64,000 nucleotides of DNA from NCBI RefSeq assembly GCF_000017625.1, contig NC_009712.1, forward strand, positions 1,674,001 to 1,738,000. The letters run 5' to 3'. Every line of letters starts with the position of its first letter. Position 1 is the stretch's first letter. Below, in pieces: positions 40,932 through 49,096 of the stretch. The position numbers and the translations under genes are program-made. The notes below the pieces were generated by a model. The model was not told the DNA's origin. It was given only the letters and a program-made list of their open reading frames with translations, and did not search any database. Source of the DNA: Methanoregula boonei 6A8 (GTDB lineage Archaea > Halobacteriota > Methanomicrobia > Methanomicrobiales > Methanospirillaceae).

Positions 40932-41660
40932 ATGCATATACCTGATGGATACCTGGGTCCAACGACCTTTATCACCATGTACCTGATTATGATCCCAATC
41001 TGGCTATACGCCGGATACTGGGTTCAGAAAAATCTCCGGTCCCGGCAGGTGCCGTACCTTGCGCTGGCAGCTGCATTCTCTTTTGTTATCATGATGTTCA
41101 ATGTACCGGTTCCCGGTGGCAGTTCGGGGCACGCGGTCGGCAGCGCTCTCGTGGCGATCATCCTTGGCCCCTGGGCAGCAGTCGTAACAACATCCGTCGC
41201 GCTCCTCATCCAGTGTCTTGTTTTCGGGGATGGAGGGATTACGGCATTTGGGGCAAACTGTTTCAACATGGGCACGGTCATCCCGTTCGTGGGGTACTTC
41301 CTCTACAAACTGATTGCCGGGAAGTCCGCTATTGCCTCAACCCGGAGGATCATTGCCGCGGCGCTTGGCGGGTACTTCGGACTGGGTATCGCTGCAGGTG
41401 TTGCAGGGTTCGAGATGGGCCTTCAGCCAATTCTCGAACATACGGCATCGGGTACCCCCCTCTACATGCCGTACGGGCTCAACGTTACCGTACCTGCGAT
41501 GCTGATCGATCATTTCGGTTTCTTCTGCTGGGTAGAATTGATTGTAACCGGCCTGGCATTTGCATACATTGCAAGAAACAGTCCGGATGTCATCTTCAAT
41601 TATAAAGAAATTGAAAAGAATTCGAAACCGGAGGCCCGACCGGTGGCAACACCGGCGTAA
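40932..41660 (+). CDS. cbiM: CbiM-like S component of nickel/cobalt ECF transporter
   Basis: CbiM binds and passes Co2+ or Ni2+ through the membrane. The 242-residue protein begins MHIPDGYLGP, where His2 and the conserved N-terminus form the metal site, and has six to seven helices with PVPGGSSGHAVGSALVAIILGPWAA, CLVFGDGGITAFGANCFNMG and MPYGLNVTVPAMLIDHFGF. GGTGA precedes ATG 40932. The gene is followed by a PDGLE protein; the Q and O components lie 1.5 kb away on the opposite strand. Nickel is favoured because nikR is nearby. Confidence 0.93.
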   Translation: MHIPDGYLGPTTFITMYLIMIPIWLYAGYWVQKNLRSRQVPYLALAAAFSFVIMMFNVPVPGGSSGHAVGSALVAIILGPWAAVVTTSVALLIQCLVFGDGGITAFGANCFNMGTVIPFVGYFLYKLIAGKSAIASTRRIIAAALGGYFGLGIAAGVAGFEMGLQPILEHTASGTPLYMPYGLNVTVPAMLIDHFGFFCWVELIVTGLAFAYIARNSPDVIFNYKEIEKNSKPEARPVATPA

Positions 41661-41677
41661 TAATGGTGGTGAATGGT

Positions 41678-42025
41678 ATGAGTATTATGGATTCATTCAA
41701 CAAAATGGACAAAACGTTCAGGACACTGATAATCTGCCTGATCGTCCTCATGCTCCTTGTGCCCATCGGACTTATCGCAAGCGGGACTGCCTTTGGGGAA
41801 TGGGGTCCCGACGAACTCCAGCAGGCGGTAGGATATGTGCCGGCCGGGCTTCAGCAGATGACCGGTCTCTGGAGCGCTCCATTGGACGGCTATGATTTAC
41901 CCGGGGACCACGAAACCATTCCAACCCAGACACCGGGATATTATGTCTCAGCGATCGTTGGTGTTATCGGTGCCGGCCTGATTGCATATGGGGTGGGAAA
42001 AGTCATCATCAAGAGGAATGACTGA
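41678..42025 (+). CDS. PDGLE-domain membrane protein (CbiN/NikN-like)
   Basis: The 115-residue protein has two membrane helices (about 18-37 and 88-107) separated by an extracytoplasmic loop with GEWGPDELQQAVGYVPAGL, a PDGLE-type motif found in accessory subunits of nickel/cobalt ECF transporters. ATG 41678 is preferred over ATG 41663 because GGTGGTGA precedes it. It follows cbiM by 17 bases and probably assists metal loading. Confidence 0.8.
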   Translation: MSIMDSFNKMDKTFRTLIICLIVLMLLVPIGLIASGTAFGEWGPDELQQAVGYVPAGLQQMTGLWSAPLDGYDLPGDHETIPTQTPGYYVSAIVGVIGAGLIAYGVGKVIIKRND

Positions 42026-42171
42026 ATCTCGTAAAAATTACCTTTTTTTATAGCTGGCATACCTGAGTAAAACCGGGAACTGAATGCGGCTTTACCAATG
42101 AGAAGGGAGTCTTCCTGCAGCAGAAGTGATCAGATCAAATATCCAAAATCACCGCCAAAGGTAAGGTTGCC

Positions 42172-42348
42172 ATGTCAAAGAAAAAGCCGCCAGCAGATTC
42201 ACCTGTCCAAAAGATTCAGGCCCGGATCCAATCTATTGCCGCGTGGATGCACAAGAACCAAAACTGGGTGTACATTGCCATTATCGGATTCTGCCTGTCT
42301 GTCACTATCCTGTACAAACTTGGTCAGATCTATGGATGGTGGGTTTGA
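42172..42348 (+). CDS. Small single-helix membrane protein downstream of cbiM
   Basis: The 58-residue frame has AAGGT before ATG 42172. The N-terminus is basic and polar (MSKKKPPADSPVQKIQARIQ), followed by one membrane helix (WVYIAIIGFCLSVTILY) and a short aromatic tail (QIYGWWV). It lies 146 bases after the PDGLE gene in the same direction and is probably transcribed with it. I do not recognise a family; a small transporter subunit is a plausible but unproved role. Confidence 0.55.
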   Translation: MSKKKPPADSPVQKIQARIQSIAAWMHKNQNWVYIAIIGFCLSVTILYKLGQIYGWWV

Positions 42349-43201
42349 TGCGCTGCCTTTAGCTGGAGATCCTTTTTTGCATCGATTGCCACAGAGCAGC
42401 ATATCTCCGGCATTATTGATCTCCGAAAAAATATTTTTGAGTAATGACCTTCGCACTGCCGGCAGATCCGGGGAAACGTGGGTAAACCCAAAGAGAGAGG
42501 TTCACATCTGTTGTGTGCAAACCGGACATAGTGACCTCCCTTGCAGAAGCCAAAAAAAGCCCGTAAAACCGTCCGATTCCCCTGCCCGGAATTCTGTGCC
42601 CATTTGTCGATTTATTCGCCAAAATAAGCCCAAATTAAGCCCCATAAAATGCTCATAATCGGCCTTTAATGGCCTTTTTTCAGCCTTTTTTTCCGGGAAT
42701 GAACAAATGCCCGTTTGAGGTGAGATCGGGGCAGGAAAGGGCCTTTATGAGAACCATTAAAATTGTCCGATTGCCCAAATAAGGCATATTTGGGCTTGGA
42801 TTTAAACGGAGCCCGATACGGGGTTATTTTTTTCTGAAAATGAGTGATCGGAGGCCAGAATGGGGCCGGATTACCTATGCATGATCATCCTGCAGACAGG
42901 ACGGGAGAGGAGATCAGCCGACCCCCCATTGAGAGGGCCATCACCTATACACACAGACGCGGAATACAAAGGACTATTTCATGCGCAATTTTTCTTTGAG
43001 CGCGGGATCTCTTTTTCCTATCCGGGTTTCATAAAAAAAAATCTCGTGTTACATTTTCGTATCCGGTCTCCGCCAAGCCGGGCATCTTAAAAAAAGAAAG
43101 AATCGAAAATCTCAAAAACAAACAGATTTTTCCGGGTTCTCCGGACTTTTTACGGCACAACGGTTCTCTTAAAGTCAATCGGACAAAGACCGTTATGAAG
43201 A
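42349..43201. other. Non-coding region holding repeat island C
   Basis: Between the convergent cbiM and cbiQO units there are 850 bases with no protein-like frame. Island C covers about 42590-42850. The T- and A-rich part at 43030-43110 may provide terminators for both sides. Confidence 0.5.
42590..42850. repeat. Dispersed intergenic repeat, island C
   Basis: It matches island D in the same orientation. Blocks in order: GATTTATTCGCCAAAATAAGCC, AAATTAAGCCCCATA-AATG, GGGCAGGAAAGGGCCTTTA-GAACC, TTAAAATT-GTCCG-TTGC, and AAACGGAGCCCGATACGGG. The central part (42660-42715) is divergent. The frame of the short peptides that the other copies encode is broken here, so the conservation is at DNA or RNA level. 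Confidence 0.65.
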
Positions 43202-44038
43202 TCAGGAAGCATCACTATGCACATGGTCGTGCTCTTTTGAGTGGGCATGCAGGTGCTCGTGAAGAAGTTTGCCGTGCCGGTGCATGTGCCGGTGGATGAG
43301 ATTTGCCGACATCAGCAGCTCAAGATTGTCCATCACACTTGCACAGTCACAATCAACATGTATCGTATGGTCTTCCCCGACCACAATGGCACGGGTGCTG
43401 ATCTGTTCGACAATGTCAAGGTCATGCGTTGCCGTAATAATCGTTTTCCCGGCCTTTGCAAGATCCTGGATGATCTCAATCAGCCAGGCCTGGCTGCGCG
43501 GGTCAAGACCACCGGAGGGCTCATCAAGGAGCAGGACATCGGGATTTGTAGACAGGATCGATGCGATACAAACCTTCTTTTTTTCACCGCCGCTTAGCAT
43601 ATGGGGCGCCCGGTCCCGGAGGTTCTCGATCCCAAGCATCGCGATAACCTCGTCTGTTCTTTTTTGTACTTCATCCGGAGGGAGGTCAAGCTGGAGCGGC
43701 CCAAAGGCAATTTCATCAAAGACCGTTGATGAGAAGAGCTGGATATCCGGGTTCTGGAATAAAAAACCCACCTTTTTCCGGAAGAACCGGGCATATTCAT
43801 TATCTTCGAGAGTGTCAAATACCTCTTCTTTTACCGGGGTTCCAAACGCAGAAAATTCACCTGAAGTCGGGTATGTCAGCGCATTCAGGATCGAAAGGAG
43901 CGTAGATTTACCGCTTCCGTTGGCTCCAAGGATGGCGGTCTGCTCCCCGGCCTTAAAAGACAGAGTCACATTCCTGAGCGCTTCGAACCTTCTCAGGTAG
44001 GTGTAGGATACATCGCGCAGGTCGAATATCGTCTCCAT
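43202..44038 (-). CDS. cbiO: CbiO ATP-binding subunit with histidine-rich tail
   Basis: This is the ATPase of the ECF nickel/cobalt importer. The 278 residues carry Walker A AILGANGSGKSTLL (39-48 region), Q loop FLFQNPDIQLFSST, the ABC signature MLSGGEKKKVCIAS, Walker B VLLLDEPSGGLDP, and the switch histidine in ITATHDLD. The last 32 residues (from LIHRHMHRHGKLLHEH) contain eleven histidines, a probable Ni/Co-binding chaperone tail not found on standard CbiO. It is co-transcribed with cbiQ, 22 bases upstream. Confidence 0.93.
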   Translation of the reverse strand: METIFDLRDVSYTYLRRFEALRNVTLSFKAGEQTAILGANGSGKSTLLSILNALTYPTSGEFSAFGTPVKEEVFDTLEDNEYARFFRKKVGFLFQNPDIQLFSSTVFDEIAFGPLQLDLPPDEVQKRTDEVIAMLGIENLRDRAPHMLSGGEKKKVCIASILSTNPDVLLLDEPSGGLDPRSQAWLIEIIQDLAKAGKTIITATHDLDIVEQISTRAIVVGEDHTIHVDCDCASVMDNLELLMSANLIHRHMHRHGKLLHEHLHAHSKEHDHVHSDAS

Positions 44039-44059
44039 GGTATGCCTCGTGTCTATTCG

Positions 44060-45001
44060 TTAAATTCGTACCAGGTTCTGGGACACCAGTATCAGGAAGA
44101 TGCTGAGCGCAAACATACTCACGCACGCTACGTAATCACGATTATGGATCGAATACCGGTGCATGATCTTGATATCCCCGGTAAATCCCCGCGATATCAT
44201 GGCCTGGTGTACCTTCTCGCTCATGCTGAGGGATTTTACAAGGGTATAGCCGATACGGTTTCCCACCCATTTCTGTTCCTCGATCAACGGTAGCGGTTTG
44301 ATGGATCTGCTCTTCTTTGCCGTGTAAAAACCCCTGATGGTATCGGCAAAAAGGAAAATATACCGGTAGCACATGTCCATCGTAAGCACATACACTTTAG
44401 GTACTTTAAGCGAGCGAAGGGATTTGAAGATGAGATCCCGGGGAGTCGTGAGGAACAGGAGTACCGCCGCAGACACACAGGTTGCCACCCGCAGCACGAA
44501 GGCCAGTGCAAGCATTACTCCCTGGACCGTAATGGTGATAACCGGCGGGAGCGCAAACGGGCCAACATGTGCATTCTGGCCCAGGGTTGCAACGGTTACC
44601 AGCGTATCACCGGGGGTAAAAACATTGAAAAGAATCGGGATCATGATGATGCCGGCAAAGATCGGGATAAATACCCAGACACGCTTAAGGAAAAAACCTA
44701 TTTCGACTTTACTCAGGTATGCCCCGATGAGTGTCAGCAGGTATACGATTGCAAGTAGCCGTATGTCATGGGTCATAGCCACGGCAAAGATAAGGGCAAT
44801 CATCGACACCAGTTTCACCCGGGGATCAAGGCTCTGCAGCAGGCCCTTGCGCCGGGCGATGTTGTCATTTACCAGGCACTCTTCAAAGAACGTGAAGATG
44901 TCAGAGATCGCCTTCTGGACAAAACCCTTTTTCTTGCCGACACTTACCGTGCAGCAGGAACAGGGGCCTGCTTCGATCTTCTGCATCCACTCGGGTATCA
45001 T
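44060..45001 (-). CDS. cbiQ: CbiQ-like T component of nickel/cobalt ECF transporter
   Basis: CbiQ couples the ATPase to the metal-binding subunit. From ATG 45001 the protein has 313 residues; upstream starts at 45022 or 45067 are possible. It opens MIPEWMQKIEAGPCSCCTVS, then has about five to six membrane helices and the cytosolic coupling helices with the A-R-G-like motif SEKVHQAMISRGFTGDI, which contacts CbiO. The pair CCTVS at the N-terminus could bind metal. A TACGAA motif lies upstream at 45085-45092, suggesting NikR control. Confidence 0.85.
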   Translation of the reverse strand: MIPEWMQKIEAGPCSCCTVSVGKKKGFVQKAISDIFTFFEECLVNDNIARRKGLLQSLDPRVKLVSMIALIFAVAMTHDIRLLAIVYLLTLIGAYLSKVEIGFFLKRVWVFIPIFAGIIMIPILFNVFTPGDTLVTVATLGQNAHVGPFALPPVITITVQGVMLALAFVLRVATCVSAAVLLFLTTPRDLIFKSLRSLKVPKVYVLTMDMCYRYIFLFADTIRGFYTAKKSRSIKPLPLIEEQKWVGNRIGYTLVKSLSMSEKVHQAMISRGFTGDIKIMHRYSIHNRDYVACVSMFALSIFLILVSQNLVRI

Positions 45002-45388
45002 GGAACGGACAATCCTGATCATGTGCAACGGATGATTCCCGGGAGGGAAGTCCGGGCAGATGAACACACAATGTTGTTACGATTATTTCGTATAGTGATA
45101 CCTGGTAGTTAAAAAGCATTAGTATTTGCGATTGAGTCTGATCAATCTGTTCTTCGGTAGCGAAAAAAGTGCAATAATTTGGAATCTGGTAAAATAACCC
45201 GACTTCCCGACTATCTTGTCCTGGTAAGCACAGGTTTCCCGGACGATAAAACGAGACAAAAACAAACCGGCATCTGGAAAAGTCATGAATACAGTCCAAT
45301 TAACCAGTGTCGGAAATAATCCTGTAAAAATGTGGAATCATCGTAAGATACTTATAGAGATCGCCACCACTTCCCTGTGGTGAAAGCT
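45002..45388. other. Divergent promoter region between cbiQ and the Mop gene
   Basis: No gene is seen. AT-rich stretches at 45100-45130 fit a promoter for cbiQ (TTTTTAACT on the minus strand near 45108-45116), and 45350-45360 one for the Mop gene. The TACGAAAT motif at 45085-45092 is listed separately. Confidence 0.45.
45085..45092 (-). promoter_or_regulatory. TACGAAAT motif upstream of cbiQ
   Basis: Read on the minus strand the sequence is TACGAAAT, the same as before cbiM and close to that before nikR. It is about 84 bases from the cbiQ start. A GTAT-AGTG-ATAC inverted repeat adjoins it (45091-45102). It is a candidate NikR operator. Confidence 0.3.
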
Positions 45389-45598
45389 ATGAAGATCAGT
45401 GCACGCAACATCCTGAAAGGCACAGTAAAAGCGATCACGGCTGGCAGCGTTAACTCCGAAGTCGTCATCGAGCTTCCCGGAGGACAGGAGATCACCTCCA
45501 TCATCACGAAGAAGTCTGTTGCAGCTCTCGGCCTTGCCCCGGGCAAGCAGGCTTATGCGGTAATCAAATCCAGCGAAGTCATGATCGCGGTAGACTAA
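45389..45598 (+). CDS. Mop-family molybdate/tungstate-binding protein (molbindin)
   Basis: The 69-residue protein is a single TOBE/Mop domain: MKISARNILKGTVKAITAGSVN, EVVIELPGGQEITSIITKKS and AYAVIKSSEVMIAVD. Such proteins bind molybdate or tungstate in oligomers and act as storage or sensing proteins. ATG 45389 is chosen over GTG 45377 because the family begins MKIS(A)RN and GGTGA lies before it. Methanogens need Mo or W for formylmethanofuran dehydrogenase. Confidence 0.93.
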   Translation: MKISARNILKGTVKAITAGSVNSEVVIELPGGQEITSIITKKSVAALGLAPGKQAYAVIKSSEVMIAVD

Positions 45599-46212
45599 TT
45601 CTCCTCTTTTATAGAACTGTGTTTGAGGTCCCGGTCATTTCCGGGTCATTCCGGGAAAAAGTGACAGGTAAATCCTCCATCTCCGGGTGAGTTTAGGTAT
45701 TTTAATTAATATAACTGTAAAGTTAAAAGAAAAATATTATAACACCTGAGGATCAATAGAGATAGTGTCCCTTGGAGGAAGCACAAAAACCCAAGGACAC
45801 ATGCACACAGACACAGGAACAATACAGGGAATATCAGAGCCTCGCTCGAAACGGCAGACTGGTAAAAAAAGTCCCCGGCACCGGAGTCACCGCACACAAT
45901 TATCATGATCATCTCATGAGCACCATCCTCCATTGCGGCCGGTGCCAGCCATCTGCGTTTGGGAACTGTCATTTTTGCCGTTAATCTGATCCTGTTACGT
46001 AAAACATCCCGCTCGTACCAGTCAGTGAGTGCACTCTTCTGCAGCACAGAACGTTTTCGATTTGTTGAAAACATGCCCGGCATCTGCGCAACATGCAAAA
46101 ACCGGTCTGATTCCTGGAAAACCGTATCCCTAAAAAAACCTGAGATAATGCAATTTTAATCATCCGACACAAGACGCAAATATAAAAAAATGTTTTTGAG
46201 TGAACCGCTATC
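45599..46212. other. Largely non-coding AT-rich stretch
   Basis: Only a short cysteine-containing frame (45772-45984, listed separately) and a 28-codon tail at 46074-46159 with MPGICATCKN attract attention. The remainder is AT-rich with no repeat. Other frames on both strands are not protein-like. Confidence 0.4.
45772..45984 (+). CDS. Doubtful small protein with zinc-ribbon-like cysteines
   Basis: The frame could start only at TTG 45772 and gives 70 residues ending ILHCGRCQPSAFGNCHFCR, a C-x2-C-x8-C-x2-C arrangement that would suit zinc. Codon use is passable, and an AATATTATAA run at 45729-45741 could be a TATA element. There is no Shine-Dalgarno sequence. It might equally be a chance frame or the remnant of a gene. 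Confidence 0.25.
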   Translation: MEEAQKPKDTCTQTQEQYREYQSLARNGRLVKKVPGTGVTAHNYHDHLMSTILHCGRCQPSAFGNCHFCR

Positions 46213-46662
46213 TTATGCTGCGTGCGGCTGGCTGGCCGGGGTTGCAGGTTCCGCAGCGGCAGGAACTTCAGCAGCGAGGTACTGTTTTGCATTCTTCTTC
46301 TTGGTGAGCCAGACCAGTCTCTCATCCACGAATCCAAATGAATCCATGAAAAGCACCCGGATATCTCCCGGAAGCGCGGTGACATCTGCCCCCTTTGGGA
46401 CAAGCAGGCACTTTCCGGTCAGTCTCTTTCCTTTCATCGTACCAACCAGATGCTCAAGCGGGAAGAGGGTGGGTTCGTGCTCGTACGAAACCGCAAGGGG
46501 AATGATCTGTTTTTTCCCCCGGATCTCACGGGACAGGACAAAGGTCATGGCGCCGGGAACAGGAGAGGACTCCTGCCGGCATTCCCAGCCATCGCTCTCC
46601 CGGAAACAGGACCGGATCTCTTTTGTGGCAAACGTCTGCATGATATCGGTTGCGACACCCAT
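46213..46662 (-). CDS. Hypothetical protein
   Basis: The 149-residue soluble protein is not recognised. It begins MGVATDIMQTFATKEIRSCF, has a central strand-rich domain (AMTFVLSREIRGKKQIIPLAV and LLVPKGADVTALPGDIRVLFMDS) and an Ala/Pro-rich tail (EVPAAAEPATPASQPHAA). Codon use and length support a real gene. It lies between the Mop and nikR genes but is transcribed alone in the opposite direction. Confidence 0.7.
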   Translation of the reverse strand: MGVATDIMQTFATKEIRSCFRESDGWECRQESSPVPGAMTFVLSREIRGKKQIIPLAVSYEHEPTLFPLEHLVGTMKGKRLTGKCLLVPKGADVTALPGDIRVLFMDSFGFVDERLVWLTKKKNAKQYLAAEVPAAAEPATPASQPHAA

Positions 46663-46839
46663 AGTGATCTTTTTCCCATTGTTCCTGTAAGATTATAAGT
46701 TTTTTTAAAGTGATTTATTTTGCATTTAAGTAAACTAAAAATAGCATACGATTTTTGAATTTAGATGAGGAAGATTAACAAATGTTGATGCGGATGAATG
46801 AAAACCAGGGTTGAAACAGGCGATTTTACTATCGAATCT

Positions 46840-46873
46840 TACGAAGTATTACCCGGAGCTCTTTATTTAAAAA
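46840..46873 (+). promoter_or_regulatory. nikR promoter with TACGAAGT motif
   Basis: TACGAAGT (46840-46847) resembles the motif before cbiM and cbiQ. TTTATTTAAA (46862-46871) is a TATA-like element about 45 bases before the start. Autoregulation of nikR is the likely meaning, but the site is short and unproved. Confidence 0.35.
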
Positions 46874-46915
46874 AGTTAAAAAAGAAGCAGCTATGATATA
46901 CACCTACCTGATTGT

Positions 46916-47338
46916 ATGACACTCGAAAACGATCTCTCCCGCATCGGGATCTCCCTTCCCAAGAACCTGCTTGACCGGTTTGACGAAATTATCAATGCCC
47001 GGGGATACTCCTCCCGGTCTGAGGGTATTCGCGACGCGATCCGTACCTACATCACTTATTACAAGTGGATGGCGGATGTCAAAGGCGAGCGTGAAGGAGT
47101 GATCACGATGGTCTACGATCATGACCAGCGCGGTCTTCTTACCACAATTACGGATATCCAGCACGAATTCCACGAGATTATCAAGGCATCCCTTCATTCG
47201 CATGTGACCCATAACCGGTGCCTGGAAGTAATTCTTGTCCATGGCGATGGAGGACAGCTCAAGGCGCTTGCCGAACGACTGATGTCCCAGAAAGGTGTTG
47301 AGTCCGTGAAACTGACAACTATTCAGATTGAAGAATAA
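46916..47338 (+). CDS. nikR: NikR nickel-responsive transcriptional regulator
   Basis: The 140-residue protein has the ribbon-helix-helix DNA-binding domain (1-50: RIGISLPKNLLDRFDEIINARG, YSSRSEGIRDAIRTYI) and the ACT-like nickel-binding domain. The nickel ligands are complete: H83, H94, H96 and C102, with the same spacing as E. coli H76, H87, H89 and C95. It should repress nickel uptake when nickel is plentiful. The nickel/cobalt transporter genes lie 2 to 6 kb away on both strands. Confidence 0.95.
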   Translation: MTLENDLSRIGISLPKNLLDRFDEIINARGYSSRSEGIRDAIRTYITYYKWMADVKGEREGVITMVYDHDQRGLLTTITDIQHEFHEIIKASLHSHVTHNRCLEVILVHGDGGQLKALAERLMSQKGVESVKLTTIQIEE

Positions 47339-47390
47339 GATTCCGGGATTCTTCCCCGCTTTTTTCGTGCAGTTTCTCTTAAGAGGCAGC

Positions 47391-48011
47391 TCATTTTCGG
47401 ACTGCGTGCAGGATTCCCATTACGCCAAGTGCTGAGTGAACCGGAGTCCGGTCAAGGGAAAACGTGTACTTTTCACCAAGGTATTCGAGCAGCAGGGGAT
47501 CCGGAGGGGGGCCAATGGGAGGAACATGGAGTTCCATTTCTATTCGCCGGATCCCATCCAGATCACAAGGCCGGATCAGCCACTCTGCCCCTTCTGCATC
47601 ACATTTAAGAAAATCACATCCGCCTGCCCGGTCAACAAGCGTCCCAAGCGTGAATGTCGGCGAGACTACACTACAGTCATCCCAGGTGATCTCAGTCGGG
47701 GAGCCGGTGCCAAGCGCCCCTTTAATCACGGTGATGTCAGCATGGTTGAGCTCAATATTATCGGAAAGAAGATCCGCAGTTACCGGTTCGACCGCGGTCA
47801 CGTGCTGCGAGAAACAAGCGGCCCGGATGCAGAACGCACCCACATTAGCCCCGATATCAAGGACATGATCCTCCTCTCGGATGTCTTGAAAATGGTATTC
47901 AGGCACTTCGAAGATTTGCCGGTACGGTGCACTACATACACGAAACTGACATCCCCCATGGTGTTCAATACCAGATGAGAATCCCGGAAAGACCGGCCGG
48001 TCCATTCTCAA
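47391..48011 (-). CDS. FkbM-family methyltransferase
   Basis: The 206-residue SAM-dependent methyltransferase has motif I HVLDIGANVGAFCIRAA, motif II VTAVEPVTADLLSDNIELN, motif IV-like GCDFLKCDAEGAEW (the FkbM D-x-E-G signature) and a C-terminal strand. The family methylates sugars, lipids or secondary metabolites; the substrate here is unknown. It is possibly short at the N-terminus. The dehydrogenase gene upstream is separated by about 60 bases on the same strand. Confidence 0.8.
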   Translation of the reverse strand: MRMDRPVFPGFSSGIEHHGGCQFRVCSAPYRQIFEVPEYHFQDIREEDHVLDIGANVGAFCIRAACFSQHVTAVEPVTADLLSDNIELNHADITVIKGALGTGSPTEITWDDCSVVSPTFTLGTLVDRAGGCDFLKCDAEGAEWLIRPCDLDGIRRIEMELHVPPIGPPPDPLLLEYLGEKYTFSLDRTPVHSALGVMGILHAVRK

Positions 48012-48072
48012 CCCCCCTCACAGATACTGTATATTCATAGTGAAAAAATACGATTGCCGGGCAAATGCAGGA

Positions 48073-48939
48073 TCAGAATTCCCTGAATACCTCATATAGC
48101 ACGGAGAAATCCTGCTCATCGATACCTTTCGAACGTGCAAGGGCAAAGACCTCCTTTACGGTGCTCCCGACAAAGAGAGGTTTTTTGAGCGTGCGGCATA
48201 GGTCCTGGAGATAATGGAGATCCTTATAGATCAGCGCAGAGGAAAAGTGTGGAGAGAATTCCCTGTTTTTGAGTTTATCCTTCTTTGCCGCAAGCACCAT
48301 TGAGTTACCGGCGCCAGAGAGCAGGATATCGATCACTTCTCCGCGGTCAATACCCGCCGCTTCCCCCAGCGCGACTGCCTCGGCACACGTTGCCATAAAT
48401 GAGCCAAGAACCAGGTTGTTGATCAGTTTCATCTTTGTTGCAAGAGCCGGTTCTCCAAGATAGTACAGCGTTGATCCTATCCGTGAAAGCAGCGGTTTTA
48501 CCACTTCATATGTTCCCTCATCCCCGCTGACAAGAACGGTTAGTTTGCCCTGCGAGGCAGGCACCACGCTCCCGAGCACCGGGCATTCGAGATAAGTGGC
48601 ACCATGATCGCGGGCACCGGCATAAAAGTCACTCACGCGGCCAAAGTGGTTGGTTGTTGTATCGATGATAATCTTCCCGGTACAGGGTCCGGAAAGGAGG
48701 CCTTCAGGGCCGGAGAGGACAGATTCGACCGCATCGCTGTCAAAGAGATTGATAAGAACAACATCCACCCGCCCGACAAGGTCCCGGGGTGATGCAGCAA
48801 CAGGTACACCGAGATCGGAGGCTTTTTTAGGGGTCCGGTTCCATACGGCAACCGGTACACCCTGATCTATGAGGCGACGTGCAATAGTATGGCCCAGGTG
48901 ACCAAGACCAATACATCCGACAGTTTGTTCCGGTTTCAT
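48073..48939 (-). CDS. NAD(P)-dependent beta-hydroxyacid dehydrogenase
   Basis: The 288-residue protein belongs to the 3-hydroxyisobutyrate/6-phosphogluconate dehydrogenase superfamily. It has the Rossmann motif VGCIGLGHLGHTIARRL, an arginine after the second strand (AVWNRTP), suggesting NADP, the substrate loop ECPVLGSVVPASQGKLTVLVSG, and the catalytic lysine in TKMKLINNLVLG. In archaea such enzymes may act on glyoxylate, succinic semialdehyde or 3-hydroxyisobutyrate. It is transcribed leftwards, probably with the FkbM gene. Confidence 0.85.
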   Translation of the reverse strand: MKPEQTVGCIGLGHLGHTIARRLIDQGVPVAVWNRTPKKASDLGVPVAASPRDLVGRVDVVLINLFDSDAVESVLSGPEGLLSGPCTGKIIIDTTTNHFGRVSDFYAGARDHGATYLECPVLGSVVPASQGKLTVLVSGDEGTYEVVKPLLSRIGSTLYYLGEPALATKMKLINNLVLGSFMATCAEAVALGEAAGIDRGEVIDILLSGAGNSMVLAAKKDKLKNREFSPHFSSALIYKDLHYLQDLCRTLKKPLFVGSTVKEVFALARSKGIDEQDFSVLYEVFREF

Positions 48940-49096
48940 GAAGAATTCCCGGGTAATGCTTGATCGAATGTGTTCATTAAATTATCAGCCTGAAGAAAAG
49001 ATGCACAGCCCCTCGTAGTCTCGCTAGGCACACCGTTGGGGTATCCCTGCAAAAACAAATCCCAAAATAAAGATCTTTTTTAAGAAAAGAAAAAAA

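Noticed and set aside
45706-46098. 130-codon minus-strand frame
   Set aside because: Amino-acid composition is not protein-like, there is no ribosome site, and it lies in AT-rich sequence.
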